DNA from: G020348385 sp964580235 | GTDB lineage: Bacteria; Acidobacteriota; Aminicenantia; Aminicenantales; Aminicenantaceae | Assembly (NCBI GenBank): GCA_964580235.1 | Contig: CAZOJY010000047.1 | Span: 1-24,126, forward strand | Direction of reading: 5' to 3' | DNA: 24,126 bases | Shown: piece after piece, positions 15,073 to 23,207 of the stretch | Layout: every line of letters begins with the position of its first letter | Numbering within the stretch: the first letter of the stretch is position 1 | Translations under genes and position numbers: made by a program | The notes under the pieces: generated by a model | Seen by the model: the letters and a program-made list of their open reading frames with translations, nothing else | Told to the model about the DNA's origin: nothing | Database searches by the model: none

Positions 15073-16209
15073 TCAGAGTTGAAGCATGAGTTCGGTGAAT
15101 AACGCCGTTCGCTGCACAAGAGAAGGCAGGAGGAGATGTTCGTTTTCAGAATGTATGCCTTCTCCCTCCGGGCCCAATCCGTCTATCGTAGGGATTCCCA
15201 GGCTTGACGCGATTGAAGCATCTGATCCGCCTCCTGTTTTTCCTGCCTCAAGAGACATATTTAGAGTGGAATCGGCAATATCGCGAATTTGGGAAAGGAG
15301 AGCGAGTGAGGCTTCTGTTTTTTCCATAGGAGGAGTGGAGCTTTCGATGAAAAAGCGTATTTTGGCGCCGGAAACAAAAGGGGTTAATTGCTTTAAGGTG
15401 TCCAAAATCTTTTGCCTGTGGGCATTTGTCCAGAATCTCATATCCAGTGTGGCAGAGGCTTTATCTGCAACAATGTTCGCTTTTTCTCCACCACTTATCA
15501 TCCCGATGCTGAACGTTGTCCCTTTTGTCCGCCGCAGCTTTTTCAGCGCTTGCAGCTGGTCTATAAGCTCCTCGATGGCATTTATGCCGTAATCTGGTGT
15601 CCCTGCATGTGCGGATTTTCCCATGACCTCAAGCCGGACGACCAAACGCCCCTTCCTCTGTATCTTCAATGCTCCTCCTGGGATTGCGGGCTCTAGGCAT
15701 AAAACACACTCAGATTTTCGCGCCAATTTCCGAATAATTTCATAGGAGGAATCCTTACCGATTTCTTCGGCTGAGTTGATAAATACGACGATATTCTTTT
15801 GGGGTTCGAGATTCAGCTCATGAAGCGTTTTTAGGGCGTAGAGGGCTATAACAAGCCCCGCCTTCATATCCAAAACTCCTGGGCCGAATATCTTTTGACC
15901 GCTTAGATAAAAAGGCATATTTTGTATTCTTCCCACTGGCCAGACTGTATCAATATGGGTAAGCACGAGGATCTGCTCTTTTTTTGTTTTTGATTTTAAA
16001 CCTGGATACAGGATGGTATGCAGATCGCCAGTCTTTTTTTGGGGAAAGGATGTGATTTTTGCTCCAATTTTTTTAAACTCTCTGATGATAAAGTCTGCAC
16101 ATTTATCCACGGCCTTTTTGTCTGATGACGGAGATTCTAAATTCACTAGTTCTTTGAGAAGGTTTACCATTTCTCCTTGGCGGGACTTAAAATAGTGGTG
16201 AAATTCCAT
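15073..16209 (-). CDS. M20 family metallopeptidase, carboxypeptidase G2-like
   Basis: A 378-residue zinc peptidase of clan MH. The di-zinc pattern is visible: His85-x-Asp87 in THIDTVWPVG, Asp114 in GPGVLDMKAG, Glu148-Glu149 in NSAEEIG (catalytic base and ligand), Glu173 in CLEPA, and a C-terminal His in GIHSENEHLLLPS. The dimerisation-domain motif KSAHAG and the GGSDAS loop fit the glutamate carboxypeptidase/CPG2 subgroup, which cleaves C-terminal glutamate or other residues from small peptides or folate-like amides. No signal peptide, so cytoplasmic. ATG 16209 was chosen over a TTG at 16230 because GAAGGAG sits just upstream. It is a single gene with its own promoter. Substrate is not predictable. 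Confidence 0.92.
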   Translation of the reverse strand: MEFHHYFKSRQGEMVNLLKELVNLESPSSDKKAVDKCADFIIREFKKIGAKITSFPQKKTGDLHTILYPGLKSKTKKEQILVLTHIDTVWPVGRIQNMPFYLSGQKIFGPGVLDMKAGLVIALYALKTLHELNLEPQKNIVVFINSAEEIGKDSSYEIIRKLARKSECVLCLEPAIPGGALKIQRKGRLVVRLEVMGKSAHAGTPDYGINAIEELIDQLQALKKLRRTKGTTFSIGMISGGEKANIVADKASATLDMRFWTNAHRQKILDTLKQLTPFVSGAKIRFFIESSTPPMEKTEASLALLSQIRDIADSTLNMSLEAGKTGGGSDASIASSLGIPTIDGLGPEGEGIHSENEHLLLPSLVQRTALFTELMLQL

Positions 16210-16255
16210 AATTTCTCCTTCAGATGTCAAAGTTCACGGCTTCAATTTTTCAATT

Positions 16256-16284
16256 AATGTATCACAGCTTTGTACAAACGTTAA
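16256..16284 (-). promoter_or_regulatory. Candidate promoter for the M20 peptidase
   Basis: Minus strand TTAACG (16279-16284), 17-bp spacer, TACATT (16256-16261) preceded by TGA, giving an extended -10. Matches are 4/6 and 4/6. Leader would be about 40 nt including GAAGGAG. Confidence 0.35.
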
Positions 16285-16369
16285 ACGAAATTTTAAATAA
16301 AACAAAAAGGGCTTTGCGGAACAGATGAGAATTGATGTGGTGTGGGAATTTCTGGAAATAAAAAAAAAA

Positions 16370-17548
16370 TTAGGAAAAGAGAGCCGAGATTTTTTTATAT
16401 GTTGCCGTTAGTTTTCTAAGCACCCGCCCGAAAGGTTTTTGCTTGAGTTTTATGGCGTGGAACCGGCACACCTCATGGCAGCACAGGCATTGAATGCATT
16501 GAGATTTGTCGATTCTGGCCTTCTCTCTCCGTATTTGAATTGCGCTTTTTGGGCAGATATTCACACATTCTTTGCATGCGGAGCATTTTTTTTCTAAAAC
16601 CCATGGATTCAACACCAGTTGCCACTGGATAAAGCCTTGTAGAAAAGCCGGGATTTTTTTTCTGATCAAGCCGACCGCAATGGCCGATTGTTTGAAATTC
16701 TTCACGGCGATGTCTTGGATTCTCTCTCCCATCAATTCAATTTCTGTCAGATACCCAGTTCCCAAACCTCTTTCCGTTGCATTTTTTGTCGTGTGAATTT
16801 GCATCGGGTCCAAACCGATTATTTTTGTTGCGACAGCGTCAAGCGCTACAGCATCAGAGCTTGCCAGGATCAGCCCGACATTTTTAGGAGACCCCGCCGA
16901 CGGCCCTTCTCCCTCCATCGCATAGATGGCATCCATGATATTCAAGTGAGGAGGAGCGCAGGAAAAAATATCCACGAGCATTTGACTGAAAATCTCGCTT
17001 TTTTCATACTCCCGATGAAAGCGGCATCGAAGCCCGTGGGGGATGATGCCATACATGTTTTTAATGGCTCCCGTGAAGGCTGTAAAAGAATGGGTTTTTA
17101 GTTTTGGAAGGTTGATAAGAAAATCTGAATCTAAAACCAATCGAGAGATGAATGCTCTGTCTAAAACCTGTCCTTTGCATTCAATCTCTTGAAAGCCGAG
17201 TTCCTTCAAGTTCACCAAACGAATTCCTAAATCCGAGCAGATCTTCCGGTAGCCTGAAATCTGAAAGCCATCTTTTTCTCTTGATTGGATATCATCTCCC
17301 ACGGTGATTTGACAATCGATATCGAGCAAAAGCATCAGCACTTCTTTTGTAAAATACGGATGCGTAACTATAACATCCTCCGGTGGGGAAGGAGGGGAGA
17401 GGTGATTGATTTTGACAAAAACGTGGGATTTTGGCCGAATGATGTGTTCTAAACCGCCGAGTAAATCGAGATTTTTTGACAATGTATGACGAACGTTTTC
17501 ACTTTTGTAGCTCATCTCTTGTTGTATTGAAACTTTTGTTTTTTGCAT
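16370..17548 (-). CDS. DUF362 protein with C-terminal 2[4Fe-4S] ferredoxin domain
   Basis: A 392-residue protein. The N-terminal DUF362 domain (about 1-290) shows KTKVSI, LDLLGGLEHIIRPKSHVFVKINHLSP, VGDDIQSRE, LINLPKLKTHSFTAFTGAIKNMYG (the family core) and ASSDAVALDAVATKIIGLDP. The C-terminal ferredoxin domain has two canonical clusters: C322, C325, C328, C332P and C351, C354, C357, C361, each CxxCxxCxxxC. The last 25 residues are basic. DUF362 function is not established; fusion to ferredoxin implies an electron-transfer or Fe-S-dependent role. No signal peptide or Tat motif. ATG 17548 was chosen since the family begins at the KTKVSI strand; the frame is open to a TTG at 17593. The ribosome site is poor (GGAG only one base before ATG). 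Confidence 0.88.
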   Translation of the reverse strand: MQKTKVSIQQEMSYKSENVRHTLSKNLDLLGGLEHIIRPKSHVFVKINHLSPPSPPEDVIVTHPYFTKEVLMLLLDIDCQITVGDDIQSREKDGFQISGYRKICSDLGIRLVNLKELGFQEIECKGQVLDRAFISRLVLDSDFLINLPKLKTHSFTAFTGAIKNMYGIIPHGLRCRFHREYEKSEIFSQMLVDIFSCAPPHLNIMDAIYAMEGEGPSAGSPKNVGLILASSDAVALDAVATKIIGLDPMQIHTTKNATERGLGTGYLTEIELMGERIQDIAVKNFKQSAIAVGLIRKKIPAFLQGFIQWQLVLNPWVLEKKCSACKECVNICPKSAIQIRREKARIDKSQCIQCLCCHEVCRFHAIKLKQKPFGRVLRKLTATYKKISALFS

Positions 17549-17560
17549 GCTCCATTTTGC

Positions 17561-17569
17561 ATTATACCA
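17561..17569 (-). promoter_or_regulatory. Extended -10 promoter just upstream of the DUF362 gene
   Basis: Minus strand TGGTATAAT, perfect TGn plus TATAAT. The box ends 12 bases before ATG 17548, predicting a leader of about 6 nt. If real, translation starts on a nearly leaderless message or at the downstream in-frame ATG at 17515. Confidence 0.45.
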
Positions 17570-17607
17570 GAGTCGATTGACTTCGCGCCGCAAGTTTATT
17601 AGTTTAA

Positions 17608-17939
17608 CTCCATGAACGCAAGGATTATTACAGGAATCATGCGGATCTAGAATTTTTAGACCGACAGATCAGGAAATTACCTGACTTATTTTCTTCTTCC
17701 CATAATAAAAAAATCCTGGACTTTTTTGCCGTGCCGCTGCTGAGTTTGATTTTCTCGAATTCCAACTCACAGCAGTGGATGGGAAAAAAGAGGCCGTTGA
17801 AATGGATTTGGCAATGGTCGCTGCAGCACCAAGAGCTCCTGCAGTTGTGGAGACAGGAAAACAGTATGTCGAGGCTGGCAATCAGGACAATCACATCCAT
17901 GTCTTCGTTGGCCCTGTCATTATCTGTTTGGAGAGATGA
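17608..17939 (+). pseudogene. Probable frameshifted small gene or gene remnant, unrecognised family
   Basis: No intact gene fits this stretch, yet it reads as coding. From 17709 to the TGA at 17937-17939 one plus frame is open for 76 codons, with strong G-at-first-position codon bias and a protein-like product (AEFDFLEFQLTAVDGKK, then EAVEMDLAMVAAAPRAP, ending HIHVFVGPVIICLER). It has no good upstream start. The neighbouring frame, open from 17608, gives another protein-like run (HADLEFLDRQIRKLPDLF, ending KKILDFF) up to a T6 run at 17722-17727. One extra T there would fuse both into about 110 residues. No ATG begins the fused frame either, so the 5' end is also lost. Internal GTG 17775 or ATG 17802 (with GAGG upstream) could start a short protein of 45-54 residues. 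Confidence 0.4.
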
Positions 17940-18022
17940 CATTTTCTACGGCCGGTATCTTTTGCGCAAAAAAACCCCCTTTTAAATATACTTTTGCTCT
18001 TGAACGAATTTCAGGATTAAAT

Positions 18023-18050
18023 TTGACACCGTTGTTTCAAATAATATATA
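18023..18050 (+). promoter_or_regulatory. Sigma70 promoter for the Tat-signal/kynureninase-like PLP enzyme pair
   Basis: Perfect -35 TTGACA (18023-18028), 16-bp spacer, TATATA (18045-18050). Predicted start is near 18057, leaving about 33 nt of leader containing AAAAGGAGGAG before ATG 18090. Confidence 0.6.
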
Positions 18051-18089
18051 TGGTGAATGGGATGAATGATTATGAAAAGGAGGAGTCAC

Positions 18090-19415
18090 ATGGAAACGAC
18101 AAGAAGAGATTTTCTAAAGGGTTTCGGGCTGGGTCTGACCGGCCTTAGCGTCTTCGGACTATCGTCTAAAGAAGCGCAAGCCAGCATTCGACAAAAAGTT
18201 CAGGATGTAAAACATCTCTCAGCGGCTGAGGTTGCTCAAGATGAGGATTTTTGGTTTTATGTCCAACAGGCTTTCAATACAGACCGCAGCATTATCAACA
18301 TGAACAACGGAGGAGTCCACCCCTCCCCAAAAATCGTGATGGATGCGGTTAAAAAATATATGGATTTTGCCAATGGTGCACCCGTTTTAAACGAGTGGCG
18401 GTATCTCCGGCCGCGAAAGGAACTAATACGGAAAAAATTAGCTGATACATTTGGATGTTCCCAGGAAGAAATTGCGATCGTCCGAAATGTGACAGAAGCC
18501 CTCCAAAATGCCCTTTTAGGCATCGAACTTAAACCGGGCGATGAAGTCTTGACAACTACACACGATTATCCTTCGATGAAAAATGCGCTATTTCAGAGGG
18601 AAAAAAGGGAAGAGATCAAGGTGAAGACGTTTCCTTTTCCCTATCCTCCAAAAAACCTGAAGGTGTTATCCGAGCTTTTCGAAAAAAATGTGACGTCGCG
18701 AACAAAAATGATTTTGTTTTGCCATATCACGAATCTTACAGGACAGATTTTCCCGGTTAAGGATATTTGTCGAATGGCGAGAAAAAGAGGAATAGAAGTT
18801 GTGATAGACGGTGCGCATGCTTTTGGGCATTTTGAGTTCAAACAAAAAGATTTAGATTGTGACATCTATGGAGCCAATCTCCACAAATGGATGATGGCAC
18901 CGATAGGGACAGGCTTTTTGTATGTCAAAAAAGAAAAAATAAAAAAAATATGGCCTCTTTTTCCTGCGGCCGATCCACAGGGAGATGACATTAGAAAATT
19001 TGAGCACCTCGGCACTCAGCCAGAATATCTCAAGCTTGCTGTGGGAGATGCCCTGGCTTTTCATCATGGAATTGGAGGAAAGAGGAAAGAAGAGCGGCTC
19101 CGGTATTTGAGAAACTATTGGGCTAAAACCCTGGAAAAAATCCCAGGCGTAAAAATATTGACGTCCTATGACCCAGAGCAATCCTGTGGATTAGGCACTT
19201 TCACTGTCGAAAATATGGATATGGTTAAGCTGAGCCAGATTCTTTTTGATAAACACAAAATATACAATATCACCGTAGGCGTGCCTCCTGTAGCGGAAGA
19301 GGGAGAAAACATCATTGGGATGCGAGTCAGCCCCAGCATCTATACTACGTTGAGAGAATTGGACCTGTTTATCGAAGCCGTCATTTATTATGTGAAAAAC
19401 GGATTGCCTGCATGA
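18090..19415 (+). CDS. Tat-signal class V aminotransferase, isopenicillin-N-epimerase-like
   Basis: A 441-residue fold-type I PLP enzyme with a twin-arginine signal: TTRRDFLKGFGLG at residues 3-15, a hydrophobic run, and an AQA cleavage site near 31. Export in folded, PLP-loaded form is therefore predicted. The enzyme domain has NNGGVHPSP, VRNVTEALQN (PLP phosphate loop), HDYPS, Asp240 and His243 in VIDGAHAFGH, and the Schiff-base lysine Lys266 in GANLHKWMMAPIGTGFLYV. The overall style is CefD/isopenicillin N epimerase-like class V. The reaction is unknown: epimerase, lyase or transaminase are possible. The start was set at ATG 18090 by AGGAGGAG and the Tat motif; an in-frame ATG at 18066 is disfavoured. 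It overlaps the next gene by ATGA. Confidence 0.87.
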   Translation: METTRRDFLKGFGLGLTGLSVFGLSSKEAQASIRQKVQDVKHLSAAEVAQDEDFWFYVQQAFNTDRSIINMNNGGVHPSPKIVMDAVKKYMDFANGAPVLNEWRYLRPRKELIRKKLADTFGCSQEEIAIVRNVTEALQNALLGIELKPGDEVLTTTHDYPSMKNALFQREKREEIKVKTFPFPYPPKNLKVLSELFEKNVTSRTKMILFCHITNLTGQIFPVKDICRMARKRGIEVVIDGAHAFGHFEFKQKDLDCDIYGANLHKWMMAPIGTGFLYVKKEKIKKIWPLFPAADPQGDDIRKFEHLGTQPEYLKLAVGDALAFHHGIGGKRKEERLRYLRNYWAKTLEKIPGVKILTSYDPEQSCGLGTFTVENMDMVKLSQILFDKHKIYNITVGVPPVAEEGENIIGMRVSPSIYTTLRELDLFIEAVIYYVKNGLPA

Positions 19416-20650
19416 TGAAGCCAACGCCTGGTTGGAATCTCAAAAAAGACTTAGATCTGATCCGAAAAAACTTTCCGATTCTGAATAAGTGTGTCTATTT
19501 GATCAGCAACTCATTGGGGGCCGTGCCTTTACAGGTCCGGGATGCCTTGGAACAATATTACACACTATGGGCAGAGGAAGGCGTGAGCGCCTGGGAAAAA
19601 AAATGGTGGGCCCTTTCTCAGGAAGTTGGAAATATGGTCGCCTCTTTGATCGGCTCTGAGAAAGACTGCGTAACGATGATGACCAATGCTACCCAGTGCC
19701 ACTGGGTAGCCCTATCCACACAATTCTTGTCAAAGGATCGGAAAAGAGACAAGGTCATTATGACCGACTGTGATTTTCCTTCTGTCATTTATGCTGTCTC
19801 CAAGATCTGTTCTTTCATGGACTGGAAGCTCGATGTCATCAAAAGCCATGGCAAACCCGGGATTAATGTGGACGAAATTCTCAATCGAGTGGATGAAAAC
19901 ACCCTTTTGGTGGCCACATCCCACGTCTATTTTAAATCAGCGTACATCCAGGATGTTTCTCGCATTAGCCGATATGCCCATGGCAAGGGAGCATTGTGTC
20001 TAATCGATGGCTATCATGCCCCTGGAACCATCCCTGTGGACGTGAAAGAGCTTGGAGCAGATTTTTATATCGGGGGCTGCTTGAAATGGTTGTGCGGAGG
20101 GCCAGGAACTGCTTTTTTGTATGTGCGGCCAGCGCTTAGAAAAGCTCTCGAGCCTCAATTGACAGGTTGGTTTGCTCATAAGAATCCTTTCGCCTTTTCT
20201 CAGTTGATGGACTATACAGGGGGAGCATACAAGCTCATGTCGGGCACTCCACCTATATCTTGCCTCTACGCAGCAATGGCCGGCTTGGAAATAATTCAAA
20301 AAATAGGAATCGGGCATATCCGTCACAAGTCTATCGAACAAACAAACATACTGATCGACTATGCCTCAAAACGGGGGTTTAAACTTTATACACCTGTTGA
20401 GGAAGAGCGAAGAGGGGGGGCAGTTTCTGTAGGCTTACCCCATGCCCACCAGGTCAAACAGGCCCTGATTAAACGAAATGTGAAGGTTGATTTCAGAAAA
20501 GGAAGGCATAAAGAGCCGGATGTCATCCGCGTGGGCCCCCATTTTTACACAAAAGATGCGGATATTGAACTCCTGTTTGATTTTATCGATGAGATTTTAG
20601 CCTTGGGGGAATACGAAAAATACTCCGGTAAAACCGAACATGTCACCTAA
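19412..20650 (+). CDS. Kynureninase-like class V PLP enzyme, cytoplasmic
   Basis: A 412-residue protein with the kynureninase/class V fold but no signal peptide. Motifs: VYLISNSLGAVP near 28-39, the PLP-phosphate loop MTNATQ (90-95), DCDFPSVIYAV, Asp199 and His202 in LIDGYHAPGTIPVDV, Schiff-base Lys225 in GGCLKWLCGGPGTAFLYVRP, QLTGWFAH, SGTPPI and a C-terminal RVGPHFYT. The GGPGTAFLYVRP and GWFAH pieces resemble KynU, though kynurenine cleavage is not demonstrated and no tryptophan-degradation gene is nearby. The start ATG 19412 overlaps the preceding stop (an ATG at 19415 follows immediately), so it is translationally coupled to the Tat-exported paralogue. A shared pathway across the membrane is inferred. 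Confidence 0.85.
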   Translation: MMKPTPGWNLKKDLDLIRKNFPILNKCVYLISNSLGAVPLQVRDALEQYYTLWAEEGVSAWEKKWWALSQEVGNMVASLIGSEKDCVTMMTNATQCHWVALSTQFLSKDRKRDKVIMTDCDFPSVIYAVSKICSFMDWKLDVIKSHGKPGINVDEILNRVDENTLLVATSHVYFKSAYIQDVSRISRYAHGKGALCLIDGYHAPGTIPVDVKELGADFYIGGCLKWLCGGPGTAFLYVRPALRKALEPQLTGWFAHKNPFAFSQLMDYTGGAYKLMSGTPPISCLYAAMAGLEIIQKIGIGHIRHKSIEQTNILIDYASKRGFKLYTPVEEERRGGAVSVGLPHAHQVKQALIKRNVKVDFRKGRHKEPDVIRVGPHFYTKDADIELLFDFIDEILALGEYEKYSGKTEHVT

Positions 20651-20760
20651 TCTTTAGCAAAATGCAATCCAGATGCTTTCTTCTTCAGATTGTCCAGCTT
20701 CTTCTTGATTCTGTAAGAATTACTCGGGATTCAAAGATGCTTGTTCGGTTGAAAGTATTT

Positions 20761-20789
20761 TTGAAAAAGGGCAGGGAATGGTTTATATT
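20761..20789 (+). promoter_or_regulatory. Strong sigma70 promoter for the GH63-like/SDR operon
   Basis: TTGAAA (20761-20766), 17-bp spacer, TATATT (20784-20789), 5/6 at each box. Predicted start is near 20796, giving a 15-nt leader before GTG 20811. It separates these genes from the upstream PLP enzyme pair. The rest of the 160-bp gap (20651-20760) shows no terminator, only an imperfect direct repeat of a CTTCTTCTT-containing stretch. Confidence 0.62.
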
Positions 20790-20810
20790 AATTAAAGAAG
20801 ACAGTAACAA

Positions 20811-23207
20811 GTGAAGATCAGCAAAAAAACAAAATTTAAATACCCCATCATAAAATTCGTATTTTTTTTATTGCTGGCTATGTCGACGCTATTTATCCTG
20901 CATAATGAAGCGAATGCCGAGATCTATTATCAGTGGAAAGATATATATATCGGAGCGTTGGATGCAGATAACTGGACAGGAATGGTGTTAGCTCCTCATC
21001 CAGAAAGTGTTTTTGCTTTTCGGATCCGTACAAAAAAGCAGGATGAAGTAGCCGAAGGGATTGACCATCTTTTTTTGATTTCCGAAGTTGGGCCGCATTC
21101 TCCAGACGGCCAATATGCTCGAATCAAGCTGGACATGGGACTTCCGTTCGGAAAAGAGGATAGTACCCCCATCTTGAAAAAACCTTCAAAAAAGCAGACA
21201 ACTCTTGTAATGGAATGGTCCCGTCAAAGCGAAAAGACAGTTGTGGGGAGGATTCATGTCCCGGAAGGGATTGAGGTGGATTTGATCCATTATTTTCCTT
21301 GGAATTTTGAGGGAAAATATCAGGCTCTTTCAAATGGTCATATTAGAGGTGAAAGCACGTCCGCTGAAAAATACTATTATTTGTTCTGGACCAGCCGGCA
21401 AGGGATCGTGTTCGAAGACCCAGGAGAAGAAATGTTGACCATCCACTTTGCGAAAACTAAAAAAAATAACATTTATTTTGTTGCTTCAGTTGGACAGGAC
21501 ATAAGAATTCTACAAAACCAAATCTACCGGTATAAAAATGAGGCTATTATCGACAGGTTTTTAAAAGAAGAAAAGGATAGGTACCAAAGGAAAAGACTGA
21601 AAATAGAAGGATTGTATGAAGGAGTGGGGGAAGCCATCACGAATAACCTCTTTTGGATGACTCTATATCAACCCGGGAATCACCGTCTTTATGTCCCGGC
21701 GGGGCGGCGATGGATTTTTCCGACTCAAGACGGGCGCGAAGACTGGACGATTTTTGAGTGGAATTCTTTTTTTAATGCTCTTTTATTATCTGTGGAAAGC
21801 GTTAAGTACGCAAAAGATGTCGTGCAGTCTGTTCTGGAGACACAATATCCGAATGGAAACGTCCCCAGCTGGAGAGGGAAGATTGGAGGGACACCGGATC
21901 GATCTCAACCTCCTGTTGGTTCTTTTGTGGTGTGGAAATGTTTTCAGAGGGACGGAGATATGAGCTTTCTCGAATATTCCTATCCCTATCTAAAAAAATG
22001 GCATTCTTTTTGGAAGGCTTTAAAGCCCAATGGTCAAGCCAGAAGAGATGGGAATGGAGATGGGCTTTTGGAATGGGGCTCGGACACGGGTTTGCTTGCA
22101 TCTTGGGTTCCTTCGTGGGAGGAAGATGCCAGCGGAGAAACCCGAGCCAGCTGGGAATCGGGACAGGACGATCTGCCTAATTGGGATCGAGCTGTTTTTA
22201 GCGAAACGACGGGGACGTTGACCATGAACTGTGTCGATTTGAATTCTTTGTACGCATTGGACGCATGGTGCTTAGCGCAGATAGCCAAGATTTTGAAAAA
22301 CGAACAAGAATTTACACGCTATATGGCAGAATATGAAAAGATTAAAGATTTGATCAATACGTACCTCTGGAATGAAGCCGCCGGCTTTTATTTTGATAGG
22401 TATTGGGATGGAACTTTTTCCAAAAAAAAAGCGGCTTCTAATTTTTATCCGCTCGCCGCGAAAATCCCAGATCAGAAAAGGGCTTTGTTATTGAAAAAGC
22501 GCCTTCTGAATGAAGAAGAATTCTGGGGAGATTATGTCGTGCCTACCATTTCTCGAGACGACCCAGAATATGCAGATCAGGATTATTGGAGAGGTAAAAT
22601 TTGGCCGCCAACCAACTATTTGATCTACCAAGGCTTGAAGGCGTATGGATTTGATGCTGTTGCCTCGGAGTTTGCCAAGAAAAGCGCAGAATTGTTCATG
22701 CGCAGTTGGGTGAATTTTCAACTCTGCCCAGAAAATTTCGATTCTCGTATCGGTGAAGCTGGAGAACAACGATATCAGAGCTGGGGTCCTCTGTTTGCCT
22801 TGATTGCGTTGGAAGAATATATAGATTTTACTCCCTGGGATGGATTTAGATTTGGGATGATACAACCCGAGAAAAAAGGGAAGTTGTCCCGGCTTTTAAT
22901 ACAGGGACGACATTATGATATCGAAGTAACCCCTAAGAAGGTGAAATTAAAGGAAGAAGGAAGAATTATACTTGTGGCGGACAAGGCAGCCGTTTTTCGT
23001 CGATTTCTTTACTCTCCAAATGAAGTTGCATTCGATGTTAAGACTCTTAAAAAAAGCGAAATAAAAGTAAATTTTTTAGCCAAGGGAAGATTCCAGATTG
23101 AAATTGATAATCAACCTGTCAAAATCTTCGAGGGAAAATCGACAAAATTTATAGTTCCAGAAGGAGAACACAATATTCTCATCTTGCTTCTGGAGAAAAA
23201 AGATTGA
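20811..23207 (+). CDS. Secreted GH63-like alpha-glycosidase
   Basis: A 798-residue exported glycoside hydrolase. The Sec signal has a Lys-rich start, a hydrophobic core (about 13-30) and an ANA cleavage site near 36. An N-terminal beta-sandwich (about 37-250) is followed by an (alpha/alpha)6 barrel (about 265-672) and a short C-terminal beta domain. Barrel motifs fit clan GH-G, GH63/YgjK style: RRDGNGDGLLEWGSD (411-425), ESGQDDLPNW (449-458) with Asp453 as likely general acid, NFYPLAA, YWRGKIWPPTNYLIYQGL (592-609) and ENFDSRIGEAGEQ (641-653) with Glu641 as likely base. Known relatives cleave alpha-glucosides or mannosylglycerate-type bonds; the substrate here is not predictable. It starts with GTG, with a weak ribosome site, set by the signal peptide and promoter. 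It overlaps the SDR gene. Confidence 0.85.
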   Translation: MKISKKTKFKYPIIKFVFFLLLAMSTLFILHNEANAEIYYQWKDIYIGALDADNWTGMVLAPHPESVFAFRIRTKKQDEVAEGIDHLFLISEVGPHSPDGQYARIKLDMGLPFGKEDSTPILKKPSKKQTTLVMEWSRQSEKTVVGRIHVPEGIEVDLIHYFPWNFEGKYQALSNGHIRGESTSAEKYYYLFWTSRQGIVFEDPGEEMLTIHFAKTKKNNIYFVASVGQDIRILQNQIYRYKNEAIIDRFLKEEKDRYQRKRLKIEGLYEGVGEAITNNLFWMTLYQPGNHRLYVPAGRRWIFPTQDGREDWTIFEWNSFFNALLLSVESVKYAKDVVQSVLETQYPNGNVPSWRGKIGGTPDRSQPPVGSFVVWKCFQRDGDMSFLEYSYPYLKKWHSFWKALKPNGQARRDGNGDGLLEWGSDTGLLASWVPSWEEDASGETRASWESGQDDLPNWDRAVFSETTGTLTMNCVDLNSLYALDAWCLAQIAKILKNEQEFTRYMAEYEKIKDLINTYLWNEAAGFYFDRYWDGTFSKKKAASNFYPLAAKIPDQKRALLLKKRLLNEEEFWGDYVVPTISRDDPEYADQDYWRGKIWPPTNYLIYQGLKAYGFDAVASEFAKKSAELFMRSWVNFQLCPENFDSRIGEAGEQRYQSWGPLFALIALEEYIDFTPWDGFRFGMIQPEKKGKLSRLLIQGRHYDIEVTPKKVKLKEEGRIILVADKAAVFRRFLYSPNEVAFDVKTLKKSEIKVNFLAKGRFQIEIDNQPVKIFEGKSTKFIVPEGEHNILILLLEKKD

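Noticed and set aside
16371..16380. A/T run just after the DUF362 stop as a terminator
   Set aside because: There is a T-tract on the minus strand but no GC-rich stem before it.
17722..17730. Programmed -1 ribosomal frameshift at the T6 run
   Set aside because: The reading phase gives C-TTT-TTT rather than a proper X-XXY-YYZ slippery heptamer, no downstream structure was evident, and the upstream frame has no start codon; mutation or sequence error is simpler.
17637..17942. 101-codon minus-strand frame upstream of the DUF362 gene
   Set aside because: Cys/Ser-rich and antisense to the plus-strand frame that shows real codon bias, so it is most likely a shadow.
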